A stretch of 46,000 nucleotides of DNA from Winogradskyella sp. (GTDB taxonomy: Bacteria > Bacteroidota > Bacteroidia > Flavobacteriales > Flavobacteriaceae): the NCBI RefSeq assembly GCF_013042245.1, contig NZ_JABDQL010000125.1:1-46000 (forward strand), given 5' to 3'. Every line of letters starts with the position of its first letter. The first letter of the stretch is position 1. A program made the position numbers and the translations under genes. A model generated the notes under the pieces. That model was not told where the DNA came from and searched no databases. It saw nothing but the letters and a program-made list of their open reading frames with translations. Below, piece after piece: positions 35,192 through 42,794 of the stretch.

Positions 35192-35779
35192 TTGCCAAAG
35201 CCCCATACATTCCCAACCCTATACAATGAAGCGTTACAAATAAGTATTACAAAGCTAAAAGAATGGGATTACCTTAGCCCTGAGCAAATTAAAAGCGGTA
35301 CATTAACTTGGAGCAGGAACGGAAACGAAACAGGCAGTATTTCAATAAAGGTAAACACCCACAGCGAACAACCTTACATTGAACTGGATTACAAATACAG
35401 AGATGAACTCCGAAACTATAAAGTAAGTTTGGTTTCTATGCCGTCCAATTTAGGTAAGGGGCTTATTTGGTATTTCCTTTGTCCTCAAACAAAAAAGCGT
35501 TGTCGTAAACTGTATTCAATAGGCGGTTACTTTTTACACCGTGAAGCATTCAACGGTTGCATGTACGAAACACAAACCCAAAGTAAGAAGTACAGGCAAC
35601 TGGATAAAACATTAGGGGCGTACTTCAAAACAGATGACCTTTACAGCCAATTATACCAAAAGCACTTTAAAAAGACCTATGCAGGAAAGCCCACCAAAAA
35701 GTATTTGCGAATAATGGAGCAGATACATAAAGCTGAAAGCATACCATACCAAGAAATTGAACGTGAAATGTTAAGTTGA
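35192..35779 (+). CDS. Unknown mobile-element protein with Cys residues
   Basis: This 195-residue protein must begin at the TTG at 35192 or later, because an in-frame stop (35183-35185) blocks any earlier start. Features are TLTWSRNGNETGSISIKVN, a central WYFLCPQTKKRCRKLY with two Cys, and a basic C-terminus (YQKHFKKTYAGKPTKKYLR). The CPxTxxRCRKLY pattern looks like a nucleic-acid-binding zinc-type motif, with HREAFNGC as possible second half. Codon use matches the element core. Similar proteins occur on Bacteroidota mobile elements, but the role is unknown. Confidence 0.72.
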   Translation: MPKPHTFPTLYNEALQISITKLKEWDYLSPEQIKSGTLTWSRNGNETGSISIKVNTHSEQPYIELDYKYRDELRNYKVSLVSMPSNLGKGLIWYFLCPQTKKRCRKLYSIGGYFLHREAFNGCMYETQTQSKKYRQLDKTLGAYFKTDDLYSQLYQKHFKKTYAGKPTKKYLRIMEQIHKAESIPYQEIEREMLS

Positions 35780-35860
35780 AGTATTTTGTGTAATGATTTT
35801 CTTTAATTTCTTAAATATTGGTTATTTTTAGCTCTTAATTTTCTCATTAAAAAAAACATT

Positions 35861-36406
35861 ATGAAAAACTCACTTTTAACCCTATTTCTTTTTTCTTGTA
35901 CATTTATTTACTCACAAACTTTGACATTTGATGAAGTCTCAAAAGCAGAAAAAAAGAAAGAAATAAAATCGAAGTTTTCTGAGTATAAAGCAGAAAATGG
36001 AGAGGTTTTTAAGGTGGGCGAATCCATTACGATTGGTTCACCGTCATCTAATTCAGAAAATTATCAATTCATCATTGAAACTGATGGATGGACATCTTCA
36101 CAAAGAGCAGGTTTAGGAGCAAGGGACTATAATGCTGAAATTATAAAATTTAAAATTACAGGAACAAAAAGAGCAGGTTATGAGGTAATGGCCGTTTGCA
36201 AAACAAAAGGAGGAGTTTTTCGTTATTGGATTAATATCGAAAGTGCTATAAAAAATGGTGAAATAATAACATCACAATTAAGTAGGGCAGAAGCTATAAC
36301 CAAACTTAAAGAGGCTAAGGATTTGTTAGACTTGGAAATGATGACGCAAGAAGAGTATGATAAATTAAAAAAGGAATTAGAACCGATTATACGAGGTAAG
36401 AATTAG
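35861..36406 (+). CDS. Secreted SHOCT-domain protein
   Basis: The 181 residues start with a signal peptide (about 1-19, FLFSCTFIYSQ). A beta-rich middle follows, of unknown family (KVGESITIGSPSSNSENYQF, then RYWINIESAIKNG). A C-terminal SHOCT motif (about 145-178; KLKEAKDLLDLEMMTQEEYD) is a short helical pair found at the ends of many membrane or secreted proteins. It is AT-richer than the element core and is followed by a terminator, so it is the last cargo gene. Why a small integrative element carries secreted proteins is not evident. Confidence 0.75.
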   Translation: MKNSLLTLFLFSCTFIYSQTLTFDEVSKAEKKKEIKSKFSEYKAENGEVFKVGESITIGSPSSNSENYQFIIETDGWTSSQRAGLGARDYNAEIIKFKITGTKRAGYEVMAVCKTKGGVFRYWINIESAIKNGEIITSQLSRAEAITKLKEAKDLLDLEMMTQEEYDKLKKELEPIIRGKN

Positions 36407-36427
36407 TATCTGTAAATAACATCAATG

Positions 36428-36449
36428 AAAAGCCCTTTAAGGGGCTTTT
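36428..36449 (+). terminator. Terminator at the right end of the element
   Basis: AAAAGCCC-TTTAAG-GGGCTTTT forms an 8-bp stem followed by TT. It closes the element's plus-strand genes and should stop read-through towards attR. Confidence 0.8.
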
Positions 36450-36461
36450 TTAATGCGTTAA

Positions 36462-36478
36462 TGTACCTTATTTGTACC
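36462..36478. promoter_or_regulatory. Right arm-type repeats
   Basis: TGTACC at 36462-36467 and 36473-36478 repeats the left-end pair with the identical 11-bp spacing, 38 bp inside attR. It is a probable integrase or directionality-factor binding site. Confidence 0.6.
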
Positions 36479-36515
36479 CTAAAAACTTAAATTGTTGATA
36501 TTCAATATGAATTAC

Positions 36516-36533
36516 TTTTTGTATCGGAAAGTA
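36516..36533. repeat. attR of the mnmE element
   Basis: The direct repeat of 27959-27976 with one mismatch. The base after it would make TAG where attL makes TAA, so mnmE would keep its C-terminus after excision. Confidence 0.83.
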
Positions 36534-36600
36534 GTTATCTTTCCCTTATTTGTTAACTGCCTATTATTGTTGAGTTTACACACTTAGTTTCTTCTCTTGT

Positions 36601-36670
36601 TTGTTGCCAAACTGCTCTTATTTGAGTATATTTGTTGCCTAGTTGTTGCTCAAACAACAAATTTGTTGCC
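36601..36670. promoter_or_regulatory. Arm-type repeats of a second, decayed element
   Basis: TTGTTGCC at 36632 and TTGTTGCT at 36643 are 11 bp apart, with another copy at 36663 and one at 36601. The offsets 0/11/31 match the left arm sites of the intact element (28102/28113/28133, taking TTGTACC). A -7 box TATATTTG (36627-36634) overlaps the first of these, as in the intact element. Confidence 0.5.
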
Positions 36671-36752
36671 CAAAGGCACAAATTGAAAGGTGCTGGTGAA
36701 ATGATGCACCAATCAGCACCACCGAGCAACATCAGGCACTAATAAGCACCAA

Positions 36753-37136
36753 ATGAGTAGTAATATTAAAATTCCGAAATTCTGCCAATATTGTGGTCAG
36801 GCATTTGTTGCCAGAACCACCACTACAAGGTATTGCTAAAAACTTGTAATTCAGAAAACTACAAACAAATTAAGCGAGAAAAAAATTACAAGCTACTCTA
36901 AAAGAACAAATCAAGAATGCAACTTCTGCAAATTCCGAAAACCTGAAAAGTCTGCAAAGCTTGTCAATTTAAACAAGCAATATTATCAATCTAAGAGATA
37001 GAGAATTTTATGCGTTAAAGAAGCTGCCACATTTTTAGGTACAAGCCGTTAGACTATTCAACGCATGATTAAAAGAGAATATTATAACTTGCAAGAAGAA
37101 ACACTATCTTTTGCTAAATACTTAAAGGACTATTAA
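36753..37136 (+). pseudogene. Decayed relative of the xis-like Zn-ribbon/HTH gene
   Basis: From ATG 36753 the frame reads KIPKFCQYCGQAFVARTTTT, closely like the CQYCEQEFTARTT start of the gene at 28213, then a TAA near 36837. Shifting the frame continues with KTCNSENYKQIKREKNYK. More stops and shifts follow, and later VKEAATFLGTSR, a stop, then TIQRMIKRE, which is a broken HTH_17 unit. It ends at 37134-37136. No integrase follows. It is the left end of a second element inserted at the same place and mostly lost. The remaining gap to 37222 shows nothing recognisable. Confidence 0.78.
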
Positions 37137-37222
37137 CAAAAATAATCTCTGAAATCCGATGGAATCATAATTCTAAATATTTATACTAAGATAACACATA
37201 TTTATTTTAGAACTCAGCTAAT

Positions 37223-38284
37223 TTAATTAATGTCTTCAGAGTCTACGCGCTTTATAAAGTCTATTAATCCTTTAAAAAACACTTTTTGATCATCATATTG
37301 TGACAAGTGACTGCCGTTTGGACAATGAAGATAAGTACCATTCTGCACTTCTTGAGACATCCATTCCATATGTTTTGGATCCATAGTATCGAATTGAGCT
37401 CCAATAGTTAGTGTAGGAACTTCTATTTCTTTTAGTCTATCTCTAACATCCCATTTTTTTAATCTAGCATCTCCTTTTATTCCAAATTCACTTGGACCTT
37501 GCATTGTAACATATACATCAGGATTAAGATGATTAAAACCTCTGTTGATAGAATTTGGCCATTTTGACACAGGCATTCTAATGACATGGGCTGTGTAGTA
37601 GTGCTCAACAATTAAATCTAAATAACGCTGATTAGTATAGTCTTCATTATTTTCATAACTCATAATCTCATTTAATACATCCTTTGGTAATTGAGGAGCT
37701 AAAACTTCATCAGAATATTTTTGATATTCTGGAATAGAGGAAACCATATTTGATATAATTAAACCTTTAAGGTGCTCTTGGTATTTTAAAGCATATTCCA
37801 AACCAAGAATGCCACCCCAAGACTGGCCAAATAGGTAAAAGTTATTTTTATTTAATCCTAGAGCCTGTCTTACCTGCTCTACTTCTTCAACAAATCTATC
37901 TAATTCCCATAAAGATAAATCTTTAGGTTGATCGCTGTAATACGATCCAAGTTGGTCATAATAATAGAATTCAATACCTTCTTGTGGAAAATACCCTGAA
38001 AAGCTCTCGTATATCTCGTGTGTCATTCCCGGTCCTCCATGTAGTAAAAGCACTTTCATTTTAGGATTGCTCCCAATACGTTTAGTCCAAACTTTAAACT
38101 CTCCTTTCGGTGTCGTTATAGGAATCATTTTTATACCACCAGTAAACTGGTCTCCGTGAGGTTCAGGGTTATGATATTCTTTGACAGTTAATTCATTGCA
38201 TTCCGTTTCTTTAACTTCAGTTTTACATGAAAACGATAAGAGCAAGACTAATACATAGAAATAGTTTTTTGTATTCATGGTCAT
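37223..38284 (-). CDS. Proline iminopeptidase-like alpha/beta hydrolase lipoprotein
   Basis: This 353-residue protein has a lipoprotein signal with lipobox LSFSC (Cys near 20), so it is anchored in a membrane facing the periplasm. The hydrolase fold shows the oxyanion HGGPGMTHE (near 82), the nucleophile elbow GQSWGG (Ser near 155) and a His in GSHLSQYDD near the C-terminus. Such S33 enzymes release N-terminal proline or hydrolyse amino-acid amides. A second Met two codons downstream is an equally good start. It is the first chromosomal gene to the right of the element remnants and ends convergently with them. Confidence 0.88.
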   Translation of the reverse strand: MTMNTKNYFYVLVLLLSFSCKTEVKETECNELTVKEYHNPEPHGDQFTGGIKMIPITTPKGEFKVWTKRIGSNPKMKVLLLHGGPGMTHEIYESFSGYFPQEGIEFYYYDQLGSYYSDQPKDLSLWELDRFVEEVEQVRQALGLNKNNFYLFGQSWGGILGLEYALKYQEHLKGLIISNMVSSIPEYQKYSDEVLAPQLPKDVLNEIMSYENNEDYTNQRYLDLIVEHYYTAHVIRMPVSKWPNSINRGFNHLNPDVYVTMQGPSEFGIKGDARLKKWDVRDRLKEIEVPTLTIGAQFDTMDPKHMEWMSQEVQNGTYLHCPNGSHLSQYDDQKVFFKGLIDFIKRVDSEDIN

Positions 38285-38294
38285 GGTATTTATA

Positions 38295-38325
38295 TTAAAA
38301 GGCTCACAATCTGTGAGCCTTTTAA
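38295..38325. terminator. Terminator after dnaN
   Basis: TTAAAAGGCTCACA-ATC-TGTGAGCCTTTTAA is a perfect 14-bp stem with a 3-nt loop lying between dnaN and the hydrolase gene. Its A/T ends allow it to work on either strand. Confidence 0.88.
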
Positions 38326-38329
38326 TTTC

Positions 38330-39448
38330 TTAGCTATTAAGCATAACTGGCATCACCAGCATCGTCACATGCTCACCATCGTCTAATCCATCTGTTGGTG
38401 TTAAAATACCAGCGCGATTTGGTAAGCTCATTTCTAATTGAACGTTATCTGCATTGAGATTATTAATCATTTCGGTTAAGAAACGTGAGTTAAAACCAAT
38501 TTGCATATCGTCACCTTGGTAATCACAGCTTAAACGTTCTTCAGCTTTGTTGCTGTAATCAATATCTTCGGCAGAAATATTTAATTCTGCTCCAGCAATT
38601 TTAAGTCTAATTTGGTGTGTTGTTTTGTTAGAGAAAATGCTAACACGACGTACAGAATTTAAAAATTGTGTACGGTCAATAACTAGTTTATTAGGATTCT
38701 CTTTCGGAATTACCGCTTCGTAATTAGGATATTTTCCATCGATTAGGCGACAAACTAATTCTGTATTATTAAAAGTAAATTTAGCATTAGAATCATTATA
38801 TTCGATTGTAAGTGCTTCTTCACTTCCAGCTAAAATTCCTTTTAAAAGATTTAAAGGTTTTTTAGGCATTATGAATTCTGCAACAGTGTCTGCCGATACA
38901 TCTTCACGGGTATATTTTACTAGTTTATGTGCATCAGTAGCAACAAAAGTTAAATTATCCTGTGAAAACTGAAAGAAAACACCACTCATTACTGGACGTA
39001 AATCATCGTTACCAGCAGCAAAAATAGTTTTGCTAATTGCAGTGGCTAGAATATCACTTTCAATCTTAGTTGTGCTTGGATTGTCCAAAGCAACTGCTTT
39101 AGGGAATTCTGCACCATCAGCATAAGCTAAGGCATACTTTCCATGGTTGGAGCTAATTTCAACCGTATTGTTTTCTTCAACAACAAAGGTTAATGGTTGC
39201 TCAGGAAATGTTTTTAAAGTCTCTAAAAGTAAACGTGCAGGTAATGCAATGCTACCTTCAGAATCACTTTCGACTTCAACTCTGGATGACATGGTTGTTT
39301 CCAAATCACTTGCCGAAACGGTTAGGCTCGACTGATTTAATTCAAACAAGAAATTATCTAAGATAGGTAATGTGTTGCTACTGTTAATTACACCTCCTAA
39401 AACCTGAAGTTGCTTTAATAAATAGGTACTTGATACTATAAATTTCAT
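38330..39448 (-). CDS. dnaN: DNA polymerase III beta subunit (sliding clamp)
   Basis: This 372-residue ring clamp is of standard length. Three beta-clamp domains follow one another (about 1-120, 128-245, 250-372): MKFIVSSTYLLKQLQVLGGV at the start, FVATDAHKLVKYTRED in domain 2, and the conserved end VTMLVMPVML. It tethers polymerase III to DNA. It is preceded by an AT-rich gap of about 130 bp that would hold its promoter, and followed by a perfect terminator, so it is a single-gene unit here. Confidence 0.98.
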   Translation of the reverse strand: MKFIVSSTYLLKQLQVLGGVINSSNTLPILDNFLFELNQSSLTVSASDLETTMSSRVEVESDSEGSIALPARLLLETLKTFPEQPLTFVVEENNTVEISSNHGKYALAYADGAEFPKAVALDNPSTTKIESDILATAISKTIFAAGNDDLRPVMSGVFFQFSQDNLTFVATDAHKLVKYTREDVSADTVAEFIMPKKPLNLLKGILAGSEEALTIEYNDSNAKFTFNNTELVCRLIDGKYPNYEAVIPKENPNKLVIDRTQFLNSVRRVSIFSNKTTHQIRLKIAGAELNISAEDIDYSNKAEERLSCDYQGDDMQIGFNSRFLTEMINNLNADNVQLEMSLPNRAGILTPTDGLDDGEHVTMLVMPVMLNS

Positions 39449-39578
39449 AGGATATTATTCCGAATTTTTGACTTTCTATATTACTTACAAATATATCGTA
39501 ATCACTTGTTTTAAAGAAACAAACTTATTAACAAAAATTAGATTGAAAACAGTGACTTTTTAGTTGTAAATTGAATTA

Positions 39579-41252
39579 TTATTTAGCGTATTTACGTTTT
39601 CTAATAAAGTTGAAAGCTATACCAAAAATAGCTAAGAGTAACAATGGTAAGGCCAAATTAATAAATTGCCATGTCCCTTTTTGTTCTTCAATTTTTTCAG
39701 AATCTAAAAAGGCAATCTCAACTGATTTGGCTCTAATGTTTATAAGTCCCGTATCGTCCAATAGATAGTTTACCGTATTTAGTAAAAACTCCTTATTACC
39801 GAAGGTTCTTCCTGTGATACGCTCAAAACCTAGTTGCACGGGCCGGTTTCGCCAGACTTCGTTTTTAATGACTTCTCCATCCGAAATCACAACCATTTTT
39901 GTTGGTTTACTAGTTTCAATAAAATTGTCAATTTCAAATGGAAGAATACGGTTTTTATAAACAGAATTAAATTCGCCTTCTAACAACACCGCTAAATTCT
40001 GCTTACCTTGATTGTAGTTTTCTTCATCTGGAGCTTTAGTTACAGATGCTAAAGAGATGTTCTGTAAAGGGCTTTCAAGTTTCGTTCGCTCTGATGATTG
40101 TAATAATAGGGTCTTTTTAATTGAATTCTTTAAAGTATCTATCTGGCTTGCAAAATCGAACTTTACCAAATCAATATTATCACTAATCGGGTTTTTTTCT
40201 GATGCTTTTGCTAAAGGCGAATATTGCCATTGTACAGGCTGAAACTGCCTGTTGTTGCCTTCGCCTATGGCTAATGGAATAGGTGCAGAGTATAAGTCTT
40301 TAACCAAGTTTTGATTGATACGTACACCATATTGAAAAAAGAAATCTGTAAGATTTAGTTCTTTACCAATGCTAACAGATGTTCCTGCTTCGTTATACAA
40401 ACTGTCTTTATCCATAGAAATAGCTTCGGTTAACCAAAGGCTTTTTCCACCAGACATTGTGTATTGGTCGAGCACTAATTTTTCATTCTCGGTAAAGGCT
40501 TCATTAGGCTTTGCTGAAATAATTAAATCATAATTCTTTAGCTTCTTTAAAGTTGAAATTGGATTCGTAGCAACCGAATCTAAAGTAAATTGGGCGAGAT
40601 TATAGTATGGTTTTATAGTTTGGAGAAAATCCGCAATATAAATATCTGATAGTTGTCCGTTACCTTTTAAAACAGCAACCGTCTTAGACTTTTCTTTGGT
40701 CAATTGCTCAAACGCATCTGCAAAATTATATTCCAATTGCTGTACGGAATTAGAGACTTGAGTTTGTAAATCTTCAGTAATACTTTTTTTGAAAAGTGGA
40801 ATTTTTACAGTTTTACCTTTATAGCTTGCAAAACCCCAAGGAAATAATAATTCTTGCGTTACCTTACCACTTACTTTTTTGCTATTGATATAAGGTTCTA
40901 AACCTGTTTTGGTTAATTCTTTTATAATGTTATCTCTATTGGCTTCATCTGCCAAAGGGTCTATATAATTGACTTTAATTAGTGGATTTATAGTTTGAAA
41001 CTCTTCAATAAGTTGTTTGGTTTCAGTCTGAAGTAATTTAAATTCCGAAGGTAAATCACCTTCTAAAAAAATATCTATAATTAATGGAGAATCTGCTGGG
41101 TCTATTATATCTGTTGTAGTTTCCGAAAGGGTATAACGATTATCTTTTGTTAAATCGAAGCGCTTGTGAAAATTATTGCCAATAACATTGACAATAATGA
41201 CGATTACTAATGCCGAAACAATATAAATTATTTTTGATTTACTATTCTTCAT
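39579..41252 (-). CDS. gldG: Gliding motility ABC-type transporter component GldG
   Basis: This 557-residue protein has one membrane helix at each end (about 8-28 and 530-550) and a long extracytoplasmic region with an ABC-type auxiliary fold (SPLIIDIFLEGDLPSEFKL, then KSLWLTEAISMDKDS). This is the GldG architecture. GldA, GldF and GldG form an ABC transporter needed for gliding in Flavobacterium johnsoniae. The start overlaps the preceding small gene by 11 bp, so the gldF-unknown-gldG block is one operon. gldA is not in this window. Confidence 0.93.
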   Translation of the reverse strand: MKNSKSKIIYIVSALVIVIIVNVIGNNFHKRFDLTKDNRYTLSETTTDIIDPADSPLIIDIFLEGDLPSEFKLLQTETKQLIEEFQTINPLIKVNYIDPLADEANRDNIIKELTKTGLEPYINSKKVSGKVTQELLFPWGFASYKGKTVKIPLFKKSITEDLQTQVSNSVQQLEYNFADAFEQLTKEKSKTVAVLKGNGQLSDIYIADFLQTIKPYYNLAQFTLDSVATNPISTLKKLKNYDLIISAKPNEAFTENEKLVLDQYTMSGGKSLWLTEAISMDKDSLYNEAGTSVSIGKELNLTDFFFQYGVRINQNLVKDLYSAPIPLAIGEGNNRQFQPVQWQYSPLAKASEKNPISDNIDLVKFDFASQIDTLKNSIKKTLLLQSSERTKLESPLQNISLASVTKAPDEENYNQGKQNLAVLLEGEFNSVYKNRILPFEIDNFIETSKPTKMVVISDGEVIKNEVWRNRPVQLGFERITGRTFGNKEFLLNTVNYLLDDTGLINIRAKSVEIAFLDSEKIEEQKGTWQFINLALPLLLLAIFGIAFNFIRKRKYAK

Positions 41253-41733
41253 CGAAAATTATAGGTTCTGTGTAAACTCTTAATTTGTTTAATGTGTTAT
41301 TTGTAAATGTAATTTCTATATTGGTTTTTTCATCTGTAAAAGCGCCAGGTTTAATACCAAGTCCGTAATTCCATTTGTTAGTATCGTGAGTTTTTTTAGT
41401 ATCGTTCCAAGTGAGCCACTCGGCTTTACCTAATAAAGATTCAACTTCAATTTTAGATTTCCCTTTTAATGTATCAGATTCTATTGTGAAATCTATCATT
41501 TCATAGCGAAGTGCAGGTTTTTCTGTCCAAGCTTGCGCATCAAAATATTTTTGATGGTGGTAATTGCTTACAATATTTATAAAAGGATACGCCATATAGA
41601 AATACACGAATGGCGTTAGTACCAAACTGATTATTACTGTCAGCCATTTGCGCTTATCAACCGTGTTTAAAAACAGAAATAGCAGAATAAACACGACTAC
41701 CATAAACATGACCAAAAGTGGTGTAATAATCAT
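41242..41733 (-). CDS. Unknown membrane protein between gldF and gldG
   Basis: The 163-residue product has two N-terminal membrane helices (about 4-22 and 32-52) and an extracytoplasmic domain of about 105 residues (IESDTLKGKSKIEVESLLGK, then WNYGLGIKPGAF). The domain resembles SmpA/BamE-like two-layer folds in its start pattern (SKIEVESLLG), which I treat as a weak clue. It starts 1 bp after gldF and overlaps gldG by 11 bp, so it is translationally coupled to both. In F. johnsoniae gldF and gldG are adjacent, so an extra gene here is notable. Confidence 0.78.
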   Translation of the reverse strand: MIITPLLVMFMVVVFILLFLFLNTVDKRKWLTVIISLVLTPFVYFYMAYPFINIVSNYHHQKYFDAQAWTEKPALRYEMIDFTIESDTLKGKSKIEVESLLGKAEWLTWNDTKKTHDTNKWNYGLGIKPGAFTDEKTNIEITFTNNTLNKLRVYTEPIIFDEE

Positions 41734-41734
41734 A

Positions 41735-42457
41735 TTACTTATTTTTAATATTTAACTTAGTTAATACTATAAAAAATGCAGCAAGACTCATAAAATATAA
41801 TAAATCTCGAGTATCGATAACACCACGACTGATACTTTTATAATGTGATGACATTCCAAAATTTTCAAGATTAAAACCAGAGCCAAAAAGATTATAACTC
41901 GTAATACCGTCAAAACCAAAATAGAATATGAAACAGATAAAAATCGCCACTATAAAAGCCACAATTTGATTATCTGTTAAACTCGACGCAAACACACCAA
42001 TTGCAGTGTAAGAAGCCACTAAAAAGAGCAAACCAATGTAGGAGCCAAGCGTACTTCCGATATCTAGATTACCTTCAGGGTTTCCTAATTTATGTACGGT
42101 GTAGACGTAAAGTAATGTTGGAATTAGTGCAATAATTATAAGTATAAATGCTCCGAAGTATTTTCCTAAAACAATTTGTAAATGCGAAATGGGTTTGGTG
42201 ACTAAAAGTTCTAAAGTACCTTGTTTCTTTTCATCACTAAAACTTCGCATAGTTACCGCCGGAACAAGGAAAATCAATATCCAAGGTGCTAGCAAAAAGA
42301 AAGAAGACAAATCTGCATAACCATTATTTAGTATATTAAAATCACCAGTAAACACCCATAAAAACAAACCATTGAGCACCAAAAACACGGCAATAACTAA
42401 ATAGCCGATTGGCGATGCGAAGAAGATGTTAATCTCTTTTTTTAATATAGCTAGCAT
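41735..42457 (-). CDS. gldF: Gliding motility ABC transporter permease GldF
   Basis: This 240-residue ABC-2-type permease has six hydrophobic segments. The opening MLAILKKEINIFFASPIGYL and SFSDEKKQGTLELLVTKPIS (near 75-94) are typical of GldF/ABC-2 proteins. It would be the membrane part of the GldAFG transporter for gliding motility. It is first in the three-gene unit with the unknown protein and gldG. The start lies about 25 bp from the end of the upstream monooxygenase gene on the same strand, so the unit may extend up to the SAM hydrolase gene at 43617. Confidence 0.93.
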   Translation of the reverse strand: MLAILKKEINIFFASPIGYLVIAVFLVLNGLFLWVFTGDFNILNNGYADLSSFFLLAPWILIFLVPAVTMRSFSDEKKQGTLELLVTKPISHLQIVLGKYFGAFILIIIALIPTLLYVYTVHKLGNPEGNLDIGSTLGSYIGLLFLVASYTAIGVFASSLTDNQIVAFIVAIFICFIFYFGFDGITSYNLFGSGFNLENFGMSSHYKSISRGVIDTRDLLYFMSLAAFFIVLTKLNIKNK

Positions 42458-42482
42458 GGCTTAGTATTAAATATATTTCTTT

Positions 42483-42794
42483 TTACTTTAGCGAAGCAAG
42501 TTTATCTACACTCCAAGCTTCAGGTTTTGCATTAAACAGAGGTTTCGTTTTAGACCAAATTGCTTTAAATAAATCGGAATGTCTGTAATTATTCAAATCC
42601 GATTCAGAATTCCAATAACTATACGTAAAAAACACATTTGTATTGTATTGATCTCTGTACAATTCTAAAAAGTCACAACCTTCAAACCCACGAATTTTTG
42701 CTTTATTTGCATCAAAATTAGATAAAAATTCATCTACTTTTTGGTGTTTAAAACTCATTTTTACAATCCTTACCAACATTTTAAACTTTTTCAA
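42483..42794 (-). CDS. ABM-domain quinol monooxygenase-like protein
   Basis: This 103-residue protein is the size of one antibiotic-biosynthesis-monooxygenase (ABM) ferredoxin-like domain. The elements MLVRIVKMSF, FLSNFDANKAKIRGFEGCDF and FFTYSYWNSESDLNNYRHSD follow the family pattern of strand, helix with a Gly/Cys turn, and the aromatic W near residue 60. Relatives oxidise quinols or are small housekeeping proteins. It overlaps the SAM hydrolase gene by 14 bp, so they are co-translated. The actual substrate is unknown. Confidence 0.85.
   Translation of the reverse strand: MKKFKMLVRIVKMSFKHQKVDEFLSNFDANKAKIRGFEGCDFLELYRDQYNTNVFFTYSYWNSESDLNNYRHSDLFKAIWSKTKPLFNAKPEAWSVDKLASLK

Larger units (their letters stand above)
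27959..36533 (+). mobile_element. Integrative element in the 3' end of mnmE
   Basis: The boundaries are an 18-bp direct repeat (17/18 identical) at 27959-27976 and 36516-36533. Inside are an excisionase-like gene, a tyrosine integrase, small DNA-binding proteins, a RepA-like helicase, a primase-like protein and cargo, nearly all on the plus strand. Core genes have codon use unlike the chromosome (many AAC, ACC, CCC and GCC codons). No relaxase, coupling protein, type IV secretion, capsid or terminase gene is recognisable. It could be a mobilisable island, a phage satellite, or an integrating plasmid-like element. The 3' end of mnmE (trmE) is also the target of the unrelated Salmonella island SGI1. 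Confidence 0.85.

Noticed and set aside
27959-36533. Calling the mnmE element an SGI1 relative
   Set aside because: Only the target gene is shared. Integrase type, replication genes and cargo differ, and no SGI1 transfer or resistance genes are present.
36601-36670. CRISPR-like array in the TTGTTGCC repeats
   Set aside because: The units are 8 bp with short irregular gaps and no spacers; they fit protein-binding sites. No cas gene is in the window.
37137-37222. A third att copy marking the far end of the decayed element
   Set aside because: No sequence resembling TGTATCGGAAAGTA is found in this gap, so the far boundary appears lost.
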